From assembly GCF_003367505.1 (NCBI RefSeq), contig NZ_PXXX01000011.1, forward strand, positions 1-64,000: a DNA stretch of 64,000 bases. Reading direction: 5' to 3'. The stretch is from Lysinibacillus capsici. Its GTDB lineage: Bacteria > Bacillota > Bacilli > Bacillales_A > Planococcaceae. Within the stretch, counting starts at the first letter, position 1. Every line of letters begins with the position of its first letter. Below, piece by piece: positions 7,901 to 16,644 of this stretch. The position numbers and the translations under genes are program-made. Below the pieces are notes generated by a model. That model was not told the origin of the DNA and made no database searches. It saw nothing but the letters and a program-made list of their open reading frames with translations.

Positions 7901-9280
7901 TTATTCGCTCAGCATAGCTTTTAATGTTCGTTTTTGCCAGCCTAGCTTGAAGTATGCATATTGCATAATGAAGTGGACGCAGAAGGTGATTGGATAGGCT
8001 AACCAAACGCCATTTAGTTCTAGTGACGTATGGTGAGATAATAGGAACGCTAATGGTACCTGTACAACCCAAATCGTAATGACTAAGAAGATAGTTGGCC
8101 ATAATACGACACCAGTGGCACGCATTGTAGCAGAAACAGTTTGTGTGTGTCCGAAAATTAAATAGCTCCAAAAGGCGATATATAAATAATTCTTGGCAAT
8201 AAGCACAGTCTCATGTGAATCGATAAAGAAAGCCAAAATAGGCTCTGCAAACAGATACATAATGAGTATGATCGCGCCACCTAGAAGATAATTAATGCGC
8301 ACACCCATTTGACGGATTTTTTTAATCATCTCTGTAGAATTAGCCCCTAACGCCTGTGCTACAAAGACAGATGTTGCAATGGCAATACTCATTGCTGGGA
8401 CTTGTGCATAGCTAGCTACCTGATTGACAACGCCATAAGCGGCAGTAGCATCCGAACCATAGCCATTCACAAAGCCAATAACGGCAATTTCGGCTACTGA
8501 AATGGCAACCATGCTAATACTGGATGGAATGGCTAGCTTTAATAAGGACGATAAAATATCTTTCTTTAATTTAAAATGCTGTAAGATTGTTTTATCAAAA
8601 CGTAGTAAATGCTTTGTCTTATGCAAATAGGCTAACAACAGAATCATTGTCACCAGGTTTGATAACACAGAAGCATAGGCAGCCCCATTTAAGCCGAACG
8701 CAGGCAACCCCAACCATCCGAATACTAAAGGGGGGAGGAAGGCGATATTTAACACAACACTAATTACTAAAAATAGAAAAGGTGTTTTGGAATCGCCGAC
8801 TCCTCGCATAAAGGTTGTATACACCAAATACCAAAACATAATCGGTAACGTGAAGAAAAGTATTTGGGCATAACTAATACTCATGTCTAAAATATTCGCA
8901 GGTGTCTGCATAAAACGTAAAATCCATTCGATGAAAAAGCCACCAAAAATCGCGACAGCGATGGATAAAATAGTTGTAAAGGCGAGTGTTACACCAACAA
9001 CCTCTTTCATTTTGGCATGATTACCAGCCCCAAATGTTTGCCCGACTAAAATAGAGCTTCCTGAACCAATGCCAATTGCAAAGGCCATTAAAAAGAAGAA
9101 AAATGGAAAAAATGCCGAAATGGCTGCTAGGGCATCGACCCCTAAATTGCGTCCGACGATAAACATAGCAAAAACTTGGCCAACAGATTGCAGCACATTC
9201 GCTAGCATCACGGGAATTAAGAAATTTAAAAAAGCTTTGCGTAGCTGTTGATCATCCTGTAACATTTGTTCGTTCATCAT
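7901..9280 (-). CDS. MATE family efflux transporter
   Basis: 459 residues, twelve predicted membrane helices in two homologous halves. The N-terminal half shows the MATE signatures FLIPVMLANVLQSVGQVFAM and GSGSSILVGQTFGAG, and the second half repeats the pattern (SVFVAQALGANS). These pumps export cationic drugs or metabolites in exchange for Na+ or H+. The gene lies 17 bases downstream of a DUF6530-like gene on the same strand, so the two are probably co-transcribed and may share the palindromic operator at 9807-9825. AAGAGGAAC precedes ATG. Confidence 0.92.
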   Translation of the reverse strand: MMNEQMLQDDQQLRKAFLNFLIPVMLANVLQSVGQVFAMFIVGRNLGVDALAAISAFFPFFFFLMAFAIGIGSGSSILVGQTFGAGNHAKMKEVVGVTLAFTTILSIAVAIFGGFFIEWILRFMQTPANILDMSISYAQILFFTLPIMFWYLVYTTFMRGVGDSKTPFLFLVISVVLNIAFLPPLVFGWLGLPAFGLNGAAYASVLSNLVTMILLLAYLHKTKHLLRFDKTILQHFKLKKDILSSLLKLAIPSSISMVAISVAEIAVIGFVNGYGSDATAAYGVVNQVASYAQVPAMSIAIATSVFVAQALGANSTEMIKKIRQMGVRINYLLGGAIILIMYLFAEPILAFFIDSHETVLIAKNYLYIAFWSYLIFGHTQTVSATMRATGVVLWPTIFLVITIWVVQVPLAFLLSHHTSLELNGVWLAYPITFCVHFIMQYAYFKLGWQKRTLKAMLSE

Positions 9281-9297
9281 TAAGTTCCTCTTGAGTT

Positions 9298-9777
9298 TTA
9301 ATAACCCATTTCTTTTAAGATTCTTGAAAGTGTGCGTAGGCGTTCACCAATTAGCTCACCATCATTATTAAGTGCTTGCTGAAAAAGCTGAATATCCTCT
9401 TTAATCTGTTCATTTTCTGTGCAAACTTCCACTGTCATGGCATCTCCCTGTAAGCCTACACGATTAATTACAGGGTTTTCTTCATCATATAAATGCTCAT
9501 GACGATAAGCCTCCTTAAAATAAAGTTCCGTTTCACACACTAAAATAGCGAGATCAAGTACGCGGTGTAGGGGAAGTTCTTCTGATTGGCGAGACCACTT
9601 GCCACCTGTATGCCGCCAAACCTTCGCAGAAATATCAACCTTTCCTCGATCATTCCATTGTGCCAGACCAAGGGAAAGCCCTTGTGCATCTGTTTGATAA
9701 GCCGTGCGCCCATCAATATTGGCATAATTTTCTGCCACGATGACAGGTTTATGTTTTAAATGTGTTGGAATTTTCAT
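9298..9777 (-). CDS. DUF6530-like protein
   Basis: 159 residues, soluble, beginning MKIPTHLKHKPVIVAENYAN and with a central WNDRGKVDISAKVWRHTGGK stretch that I associate with DUF6530. Function unknown. It is the first gene of a two-gene unit with the MATE pump. GGAGTACGGATAC precedes ATG 9777. Confidence 0.7.
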   Translation of the reverse strand: MKIPTHLKHKPVIVAENYANIDGRTAYQTDAQGLSLGLAQWNDRGKVDISAKVWRHTGGKWSRQSEELPLHRVLDLAILVCETELYFKEAYRHEHLYDEENPVINRVGLQGDAMTVEVCTENEQIKEDIQLFQQALNNDGELIGERLRTLSRILKEMGY

Positions 9778-9806
9778 GTATCCGTACTCCTTATCATTTC
9801 GAATTT

Positions 9807-9825
9807 AGTAATTTAGTAAATTACT
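9807..9825. promoter_or_regulatory. Palindromic operator candidate upstream of the MATE operon
   Basis: AGTAATTT-AGT-AAATTACT is a perfect 8+3+8 inverted repeat, with a further AGTAAATTT half-like copy at 9831-9839. It lies 30-60 bases upstream of the first gene, where a MarR/TetR-type repressor would act. No regulator gene is adjacent. Confidence 0.5.
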
Positions 9826-10020
9826 GCTTTAGTAAATTTAACATTAAACGTTTCTATAAGTCAATCCAAAAGAGCAAAGTTTGAACCCTTTCTTTTAAGA
9901 CCAGCTAAAGATGGGCTTAGAGTAAGGGATTCATTACAATAAACGTTCAAAATCTGCCGTGGTTTTTACAAAATAGTAAGTTATAATTTATAGAAGTATG
10001 ATTGATTGGAGAGAAATAGG

Positions 10021-11652
10021 ATGGAAACAGCTAAATATCACCGAATGGTTTATACACGTATATGTGAAAATTTACAAAAATGGGATAATAGTGACTTTGT
10101 TAGAGAAGACGAGCTCTATTCATTTTTACATACGTTAAAAGGCACCGCTGGATCAATCGGTTTACATGAATTAACGTCGATTGCTCGTGAAAAGCTAGAG
10201 CTTTTGAATGAAGATAGTAACAAGCAATGGACCCAATCAGAATGGAAAAAGTTTCTTGCTCCATTTATTGAAAGCGTTCATTTTTATAAAGAAAATGATT
10301 CAATGACACAACATATGGAACATCCTACAACCATCATTAAAAATCCAGCAAAACAAGATTTTATTCTGATAATAGATGATGATGTTGTATTTATTTCCTA
10401 TTTAAAAAATGTTTTAGAGAAAAAGGGCTACTCTGTCATTGCAGCTCATAATGGTAAACGAGGATTAGCGTTAATTTATGAATTGCAACCATCCATCGTA
10501 TTTCTAGATATCATGCTTCCAGATTCTAATGGCTTTTCTATTTTAGACAATATTAAAAAGACGAAAAAAGAGCTCATGTTTGTGACAGTGATTAGTAGTA
10601 ATGATTGTAAAGAAAATCGTATTCGCACATTGGAAATGGGTGCTATGGATTTTATGGCAAAGCCCATTGATGAAGAGCTATTAATCGCTTATGTTTCCAA
10701 TCGCTTAGCCTATAAAAGAGAATTAGAACAGGCTATCGTCATTGACGAATTAACCCAAATTTATAATCGTAAATTTATGGAATCGCAAATGAAGCTTTTC
10801 ATTAAACACCATCAGCAAAACAAAGAACATTTTTCAATTGCGATTATCGATTTAGATTATTTTAAAAAAGTAAATGATACATATGGTCACCTAGTGGGGG
10901 ATGAGGTGCTTAAGGGTTTCGCTTCATTGGTGAAGGAGCTAAAAGGAGCTGAAGAAATTGCTTGTCGCTATGGTGGAGAAGAATTTGTAATTTTAATGCC
11001 TCGTACAACTAAAAAAGAGGCATTTATTTTTATTGAAAAACTTCGTACCTCCATGGAGAAAAAGACATTTACAGCAAATGGAACTAGCTTCCATGTTACA
11101 TTTTCGAGTGGAATTGCGGAAGCCACTTCTACTAATTTACATCCTAAAAAGATGCTAGAAGAGGCAGATCAAGCACTTTATACGGCCAAGCAATTAGGGA
11201 GAAATCAAACGATCATCTTTGATAACGTAGCTGCTGTGGAGAAAAGAAAGGTGAAAATTAAGATCGTTGTCATTGATGATGTGTATATTATTCGTGATCT
11301 GATTACCAATCATTTTAAGCATTTGGAGGAAAATGACGATTATAGGATTGAAACATTATCATTTCCTGATGGCATTAGTTTTCTGGAATCCAATTGGTAT
11401 GACCCTGCATGCAAATACATTATCTTATTAGATTGGATATTGCCGCAAATGGACGGCATCGAGGTGCTGAGTAAGATAAGAGAGCAGCATGCTTCAAGTA
11501 ATGTAATCGTCTCCATGCTAACTTCACGTGTGGGGGAAGAATACGTCATGAAGGCTTTCATTAATGGGGCGGATGATTATATTGTGAAGCCGTTTAATGT
11601 GGCTGAAGTATCGGAACGTATTGTTCGTTTAATTCATCAAATGTTTCTTTAA
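10021..11652 (+). CDS. Hpt-REC-GGDEF-REC signalling protein (probable diguanylate cyclase)
   Basis: 543 residues from the ATG at 10021 (behind GGAGAG; the TTG at 10006 overlaps that site). Domain order: Hpt (1-100, phospho-His in FLHTLKGTAG, about H37); receiver 1 (about 115-230, acceptor Asp in VFLDIMLP, Lys in MAKP); GGDEF (about 240-400, active-site RYGGEEF, with the inhibitory RxxD site replaced by KxxE); receiver 2 (about 415-540, LLDWILPQMDG, VKPF). GGDEF domains make c-di-GMP from two GTP. The fusion suggests phosphoryl flow controls cyclase activity. First gene of a three-gene operon with a lone receiver and a hybrid kinase. Confidence 0.9.
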   Translation: METAKYHRMVYTRICENLQKWDNSDFVREDELYSFLHTLKGTAGSIGLHELTSIAREKLELLNEDSNKQWTQSEWKKFLAPFIESVHFYKENDSMTQHMEHPTTIIKNPAKQDFILIIDDDVVFISYLKNVLEKKGYSVIAAHNGKRGLALIYELQPSIVFLDIMLPDSNGFSILDNIKKTKKELMFVTVISSNDCKENRIRTLEMGAMDFMAKPIDEELLIAYVSNRLAYKRELEQAIVIDELTQIYNRKFMESQMKLFIKHHQQNKEHFSIAIIDLDYFKKVNDTYGHLVGDEVLKGFASLVKELKGAEEIACRYGGEEFVILMPRTTKKEAFIFIEKLRTSMEKKTFTANGTSFHVTFSSGIAEATSTNLHPKKMLEEADQALYTAKQLGRNQTIIFDNVAAVEKRKVKIKIVVIDDVYIIRDLITNHFKHLEENDDYRIETLSFPDGISFLESNWYDPACKYIILLDWILPQMDGIEVLSKIREQHASSNVIVSMLTSRVGEEYVMKAFINGADDYIVKPFNVAEVSERIVRLIHQMFL

Positions 11653-11675
11653 TGGGAAAGGGAGAAAAAGACAGG

Positions 11676-12038
11676 ATGGCTAGAATTTTAGTAGTAGATG
11701 ATGAAGAAATATTACGCATGTTAATACGTGAAACATTAGAAGATTTAGAATTTGATATTGATGAGGCAGAGGATGGCGAAGAAGCCCTAAAAAAAATGAT
11801 GGAAAGCTCCTATGATTTAATGATACTCGACTATATGATGCCGAATTTAACAGGAATTGAGGTGATCGAGCTTCTCCCACAAGAGATTAAAATGTCGATG
11901 CCTATTCTCATGCTGACAGCAAAATCACAGGAAAGTGATCGTCAAAAGGTATTTGACTTAGGGGTAGATTACTTTATGTCCAAACCGTTTAGTCCCATTA
12001 AGCTAATGAACCTGGTGGAGGACATCTTAAATGATTAA
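11676..12038 (+). CDS. Single-domain response regulator (CheY-like)
   Basis: About 120 residues, beginning MARILVVDDEE, with the acidic pair DDE, acceptor Asp in LMILDYMMP, Thr in MLTAKS and Lys in SKPF, so a complete receiver without output domain. It probably shuttles phosphoryl groups between the hybrid kinase and the Hpt-REC-GGDEF-REC protein. ATG 11676 lies 11 bases after AAGGGAG; an ATG at 11652 overlaps the previous stop codon and would add eight residues. It overlaps the next gene by eight bases. Confidence 0.88.
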   Translation: MARILVVDDEEILRMLIRETLEDLEFDIDEAEDGEEALKKMMESSYDLMILDYMMPNLTGIEVIELLPQEIKMSMPILMLTAKSQESDRQKVFDLGVDYFMSKPFSPIKLMNLVEDILND

Positions 12039-14823
12039 GTCGACACCCTTGCTGAATAAAAGTATACGCAGCCAATTCTTTAAAATGCTGCTTTTTCTAG
12101 TTGTTAGCTTTTTAATCATCATTGCTGCCTTTCTTGTCGTAGTTAATGCAAGTCAAAATGCCTTACAGCAGAAGAGAGAGCAAATGTATGAAAAATCAAT
12201 GCTTGTGGATGAATTGGAAGAAAATTTTAATGGCATATTTTTTCGAGCAAGGGGCTACTATGCCTTTCAAAATGAGCAGGAATTAAAGCTATTGTATGAA
12301 AATTTGGAGAAGTTCGAAGTTCTATTACAGCAGTTTTCGCAACTGGATTTAACGGAAGAAGAACGAGGGCTCTATAATGAGCTAGTTGATTTTCATTATA
12401 ATTATAAAACGGTTACTCTCCCAAAAGGGTTAAGCTTTGCGAAGATGGGGGATTATGAGGCTTTGCGAGAGCTTTCGAATAGTGGCGCAAATGACCTTGT
12501 CAATAAATTTATTGCCTATACAAAATCCTATAAGAAAAAAACAGACCACTCCTTAAACCAAATTTTTAGCAAGACAGTGGAGCAGGGGCAATTATTTACT
12601 TTTATTTCGCTCATGATTAGCGGTCTCATTTTACTATTTGTTGGGGTCATTTTACGAAGAGTGCTGAATAATATGATTCGACCAATTGAACAATTAACAC
12701 TTGCGACAAACGCTTTGGCGTCAGGGAAATCTATTGATTTAGGTAATCTTGTACAAAAGGAGGATGAGTTAGGCATTCTAGCGAACTCATTTCTTAAAAT
12801 GATACTCTCCATTCAGGATAAGGAAGAGGTACTGACTACTCAAAATGAGGAGCTTTTAGCGCAGCAGGACGAGCTTCAAGAAAATCAGCTACAATTACAA
12901 AATTCATTAAATTATTTAGAAAAGTATAATCAATTAAATCATGTACTAACCTTTACGTTAAATAAACAGAAACTAATCGATAATCTCCATAATTATTTAA
13001 ACGACATTTATCAATATGATACGAGTGTGCTGTATTGGATGGAGGGCAATGTTTATGCGACAAAAGGTTTATCACACCAATCTGCTGCAGCCCTAGTTGA
13101 AAATTTTGGCATGGATAAACAAGCACGATTAAAGCAGGAAAAATCCTTTGTTATTACACGTCAATTGACAGCAAATGAAAAAGGAATTGCACAAGAGTCT
13201 TATTATGCCTATGACTTGTATTCTTCCGTGTTTAATTCTAAACGGGAGCTAGTCGCTATTTTAATGGCGACACGAGAGGGGCATCCCCATAATGATCGGG
13301 ATATAGATAGTTTAAACGGATTATTAAATCGTGTGTCCATCGCATTTGAACGTATTCTTATGTATGAAGAGGTAGAAAAATCGAGGACGTTAAATCAAAC
13401 GATTATTGATAATGTCAACGAAGGAATCCAGTTAGTTTCTGCTACAGGCGATACCGTTCTTATCAATAGAGCGCTATGTGGTATTGTCAACCTCCTTAAC
13501 TTGACAACAGAATCAAGTATCCCTAAAAAGGATTGGCTACAGCATTTTCAAAAATGTAGTGCCCAACCTGATGAATTAATTGAATTTTTAGAGGCATCTA
13601 TTATGGAGAGCTTTGAGGAGACACGAAAATGCCGCTATTGTATGACGGCTGAACATGAAATCTTTGTCGAGGTGTATGCAACTTGTCTTTTTGATGGACA
13701 GGAAAAAGTAGGCACCATTTTTGTGCATCGTGATATTACAAGAGAATATGAAGTAGATCAAATGAAATCGGAATTAGTGAGTACGGTAAGTCATGAACTG
13801 CGAACGCCTTTATCGAGCGTACTTGGCTTTACAGAGCTTCTGTTAACGAAAAATATAAAACCCGAACGACAAAATAAATATATCGATACAATTCATAGAG
13901 AAGCGGTACGACTAACCAATCTTATAAATGACTTCTTGGATTTACAGCGAATGGAGTCAGGCAAGCAGCAATATAACATGGAGACACTACAATTAAATGA
14001 AATAGCCTTTGAAATTGTCAATCGCTTCCGACATGAGCAAAAGCATAATGTCCATCTAATTGATAAAGCAAGAGAGGTCTATGTCAATGCAGATCAAGAT
14101 AGACTCGTCCAATTATTTATTAATTTAATAGGAAATGCGATTAAATTTTCTCCACAAGGTGGGGATGTGGAGATTTTGTTAGAAAACAAAAATAATAGCA
14201 TCCAAGTGAGTATAAAAGATGAGGGGATTGGCATATCTAAACAGGATATTGCTCAGTTGTTCCAAAAATTCAAACGAATCGATAATAGTTTAAGACGTAA
14301 AATAGGAGGAACTGGACTGGGTCTTTCCATTTGTAGAGAAATCATCTTAAAGCATGAGGGAGAAATATGGATAGAGTCAGAAGAGGGACAAGGTACTACT
14401 GTGTACTTTACTTTACCACTCGCAAATAACACTATCACCTTCGATGAAGAGGATGTAATGGAGGATAGCAACGGCTTAAACATTATGCTTGTTGAGGATG
14501 ACTTAAGCTTAGCTCTATTGTTGTCTGAAGAGCTAAAAAGCAAGGGCTTTACCGTGATTCATCATCATGACCCAAAAAAAGCTTTTGAAGATACACTCAA
14601 TACGCCTTTACTTGGTATTGTGATTGACATAATGCTGGGCGAAGAAATGAGCGGCTGGGATTTAGTCCGTGCACTAAGGGAAAGAGAGCATACAAAAGAG
14701 ATACCGATTATTATATCCTCAGCATTAGATGAGGTAAAAGAAATGGTGGACCAATTTCAAATTAAAAAATACTTAACCAAACCATATCCACCTGAAGAAA
14801 TATCAAAACTGTTTGTGAAATAA
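12031..14823 (+). CDS. Hybrid sensor histidine kinase
   Basis: 930 residues. Two membrane helices (about 21-43 and 191-212) bracket an extracytoplasmic helical sensor, followed by HAMP (EQLTLATNALASG), a long coiled coil, a GAF-like region (about 310-450), a PAS-like domain (about 455-575), HisKA with VSHELRTPLSSV, an HATPase with NAIKFSPQGG and GTGLGLSI, and a C-terminal receiver (MLVEDDL, VIDIMLG, TKPY). Membrane kinase that would feed the preceding receiver and Hpt proteins, closing a phosphorelay onto c-di-GMP synthesis. No terminator is evident after it. Confidence 0.92.
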   Translation: MIKSTPLLNKSIRSQFFKMLLFLVVSFLIIIAAFLVVVNASQNALQQKREQMYEKSMLVDELEENFNGIFFRARGYYAFQNEQELKLLYENLEKFEVLLQQFSQLDLTEEERGLYNELVDFHYNYKTVTLPKGLSFAKMGDYEALRELSNSGANDLVNKFIAYTKSYKKKTDHSLNQIFSKTVEQGQLFTFISLMISGLILLFVGVILRRVLNNMIRPIEQLTLATNALASGKSIDLGNLVQKEDELGILANSFLKMILSIQDKEEVLTTQNEELLAQQDELQENQLQLQNSLNYLEKYNQLNHVLTFTLNKQKLIDNLHNYLNDIYQYDTSVLYWMEGNVYATKGLSHQSAAALVENFGMDKQARLKQEKSFVITRQLTANEKGIAQESYYAYDLYSSVFNSKRELVAILMATREGHPHNDRDIDSLNGLLNRVSIAFERILMYEEVEKSRTLNQTIIDNVNEGIQLVSATGDTVLINRALCGIVNLLNLTTESSIPKKDWLQHFQKCSAQPDELIEFLEASIMESFEETRKCRYCMTAEHEIFVEVYATCLFDGQEKVGTIFVHRDITREYEVDQMKSELVSTVSHELRTPLSSVLGFTELLLTKNIKPERQNKYIDTIHREAVRLTNLINDFLDLQRMESGKQQYNMETLQLNEIAFEIVNRFRHEQKHNVHLIDKAREVYVNADQDRLVQLFINLIGNAIKFSPQGGDVEILLENKNNSIQVSIKDEGIGISKQDIAQLFQKFKRIDNSLRRKIGGTGLGLSICREIILKHEGEIWIESEEGQGTTVYFTLPLANNTITFDEEDVMEDSNGLNIMLVEDDLSLALLLSEELKSKGFTVIHHHDPKKAFEDTLNTPLLGIVIDIMLGEEMSGWDLVRALREREHTKEIPIIISSALDEVKEMVDQFQIKKYLTKPYPPEEISKLFVK

Positions 14824-14881
14824 TAGGATAGCTTGATTCATTGTCCGTAGCATTATATTGTAAGGAAAATGTGAGCAGTAG

Positions 14882-15010
14882 CTTAAATTCATAAAAACTA
14901 TAATAGGTGAAGCCAAAGCGTATGTCGAAAGTTGCCCCATTCAACCAGGCATTAACCGAGTCTCTATCAATTCATTTTTGAAGGCGAACAACTTAAAACT
15001 AGAAAAATAA
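14882..15010 (+). pseudogene. C-terminal coding remnant
   Basis: After a TAG, 42 codons without a start read LKFIKTIIGEAKAYVESCPI and on to ANNLKLEK, then TAA. The composition is protein-like and there is no ribosome site, so it may be the tail of a lost gene. Family not recognised. It ends just before the ECF-type promoter copy B. Confidence 0.3.
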
Positions 15011-15036
15011 GTTTCGTGAATTTTTCTTCAAAAATG

Positions 15037-15062
15037 TGTAACCTTTGCCAAGCTGGCACGAC
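15037..15062 (+). promoter_or_regulatory. ECF sigma-type promoter (SigX-like), copy B
   Basis: TGTAAC (15037-15042), 16 bases, CGAC (15059-15062), the same elements and spacing as copy A at 7730. The spacer differs between the copies while both boxes and the following TACT are kept. Confidence 0.65.
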
Positions 15063-15069
15063 TACTGTA

Positions 15070-15165
15070 CTAGTAGAATACAAAACACTAAAGCAAACTA
15101 GTAGGTTTCACTTTTCACAAAAAGACCAGGGCTCAAATTTTTTGAGAACACCTGGTCTTTTTGCG
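15070..15165 (+). ncRNA. Putative small RNA, copy B
   Basis: About 95 bases ending in the terminator AAAGACCAGG (15121-15130) with CCTGGTCTTT (15151-15160) and inner CTCAAA/TTTGAG. Compared with copy A the stem is longer and changed on both arms, which supports a selected structure. Shared single-stranded parts are TAGTAGAATACAAAA, ACTAAAGCAAA and TTTCACTTTTCACAAAA. It lies 150 bases upstream of the MFS leader peptide. Confidence 0.55.
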
Positions 15166-15309
15166 TGCTGGCAACAAAGTGGAAGTAATGCTAAAATAAG
15201 ATAAATACTTTAGAATTTTCATGAAATTTAATCAAAATCACGCATAGAAATTTGAAAAAAATGAAATCCCCCATCGTTTTTTCAACTAGGCGTAAAAAGG
15301 AGTTCAGAC

Positions 15310-15330
15310 ATGCAGGTTCGTCCAATTTAA
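15310..15330 (+). CDS. Leader peptide MQVRPI of the MFS exporter
   Basis: ATG CAG GTT CGT CCA ATT TAA, preceded by AAGGAG (15297-15302) at an ideal seven-base spacing. The stop lies two bases before the left arm of a hairpin that covers the ribosome site of the exporter gene. This is the layout of translational attenuators before erm, cat and efflux genes, where a ribosome stalled on the short frame opens the hairpin. Confidence 0.6.
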   Translation: MQVRPI

Positions 15331-15332
15331 AA

Positions 15333-15370
15333 ATCTCCCAAGAAAAAATAAAATCTTAATTTTGGGGGAT
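15333..15370 (+). promoter_or_regulatory. RBS-sequestering hairpin (translational attenuator)
   Basis: ATCTCCCAA (15333-15341) pairs with TTGGGGGAT (15362-15370) with one U-G pair. The right arm contains GGGGGA, the only ribosome site for GTG 15376. A second segment ATCCCCCA (15266-15273) upstream of the leader peptide is also complementary to it. Confidence 0.6.
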
Positions 15371-15375
15371 AAAAC

Positions 15376-16569
15376 GTGTTTAAAAACCGATCTTTTTTAC
15401 TTTTATTGACAGGTCAATCTTTAGCGGATATTGGTGATATTCTCTATATAGTAAGCGTGATTAGTATAATTTATCGTTTCACCAACTCGGCGATTGCTAC
15501 TTCCTTCGTACCGTTTATTATTACTACTTGTATGTTGATTTCCAGTCTGCTAACACCTCTTATTACGACAAAAGTGTCGTTGAATCAATTGCTAACTATT
15601 TCTCAAGGCTTTAAAACCGCTGTCATTTTGGGCCTTGCCTTGTATGTACAATGGGTAGGCGACCAGCCGATGATTGGCTTTGTGTTTTTATTGATTGCGA
15701 TGGTTGCGTTTTTGGATGGTTGTGCCAATCCTATTCGTCAATCCTTGCTGCCTCATTATGTGGAAGAAAAGGATTTATTGCGAGCAAATAGTATTGCAGA
15801 AACGGTTATCCAATCCATTCAGGTGGGTTCTTGGTTTGTTGGCAGTTCCTTGCTGCTTCTCTTTACAACCTCACAGCTTATATGGGGCGTTGTCGTCCTG
15901 TTTTTCATGGCAACATTGCTTTTAAAGCTTTTACCAGATGTGGCACGTATGGAACGTCCACAAAAAAAGAAATGGGTGTTATTTATGCAAGGGTGGCAAT
16001 CCATCCATCAAACACCTGTACTAAAGGTAGCTGCACGAATGGATTTACTGGAATCAATGGCAGGTGCAGTGTGGGTCGCAGCGATTTTACTTGTTTTTGT
16101 AGAAGAAGCATTGCAGGCTTCTTCTCAATGGTGGGGTTATCTCAACGGCATTTTTTTTATTGGCATGATTATAGGGAGTATGATTTGTTTAAAATGGACC
16201 AAATTTATTGAGCGTAAGAAAGCTATATTCATAAGTGGAGGTGCGCTGTTGTCCGCTATTTTTACATTATTCTTTGCGGTTAGTATCACACCATTGATGG
16301 CTTTACTCTGTTCTTTGCTGATTGGCTTATGTGGACAATTAAAAAACATTCCACAGCAAACCATCATTCAAACAAGTGTCTCAAAGGAGAAATTACCAAC
16401 GGTGTATACATCGTTGAATGTCATTGTGACAGGGGTATTCGGCCTTTCATCTTTAATGATGGGCATGTTGTCAGAATGGTATGGGATACGAGTTGTTTTT
16501 TTGCTTTCAGCTAGTATGCTACTTCTCGTAAGTGTGATTGCCTATAAAAATAAAACATCATTCACGTAA
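15376..16569 (+). CDS. MFS transporter, MefA/DHA3-like exporter
   Basis: 397 residues, about twelve membrane helices. It opens with MFKNRSFLLLLTGQSLADIG and carries ANPIRQSLLPHYV after the fourth or fifth helix, a pattern of the macrolide-efflux (DHA3) type of the major facilitator superfamily. Likely a proton-driven exporter of drugs or other hydrophobic compounds; the substrate is inferred only. GTG start at 15376 with GGGGGA seven bases upstream inside a hairpin, so expression is probably switched by translation of the MQVRPI leader. Confidence 0.88.
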   Translation: MFKNRSFLLLLTGQSLADIGDILYIVSVISIIYRFTNSAIATSFVPFIITTCMLISSLLTPLITTKVSLNQLLTISQGFKTAVILGLALYVQWVGDQPMIGFVFLLIAMVAFLDGCANPIRQSLLPHYVEEKDLLRANSIAETVIQSIQVGSWFVGSSLLLLFTTSQLIWGVVVLFFMATLLLKLLPDVARMERPQKKKWVLFMQGWQSIHQTPVLKVAARMDLLESMAGAVWVAAILLVFVEEALQASSQWWGYLNGIFFIGMIIGSMICLKWTKFIERKKAIFISGGALLSAIFTLFFAVSITPLMALLCSLLIGLCGQLKNIPQQTIIQTSVSKEKLPTVYTSLNVIVTGVFGLSSLMMGMLSEWYGIRVVFLLSASMLLLVSVIAYKNKTSFT

Positions 16570-16576
16570 GAAAGAG

Positions 16577-16609
16577 TAGCCCTTACTTTTAGAGTAGGGG
16601 CTATTTTTT
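16577..16609 (+). terminator. Intrinsic terminator after the MFS gene
   Basis: TAGCCCTTACT (16577-16587) pairs with AGTAGGGGCTA (16593-16603), then six T. Confidence 0.88.
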
Positions 16610-16644
16610 ATAAAAAGTTCATATCCTGTTAGTTGATAGTATGG

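Noticed and set aside
10006-10020. TTG start for the Hpt-REC-GGDEF-REC gene
   Set aside because: It overlaps the GGAGAG ribosome site that serves ATG 10021.
15016-15204. 62-codon plus-strand frame over small-RNA copy B
   Set aside because: It runs through the ECF-type promoter and the terminator, has no ribosome site, and its sequence is explained by the RNA unit.
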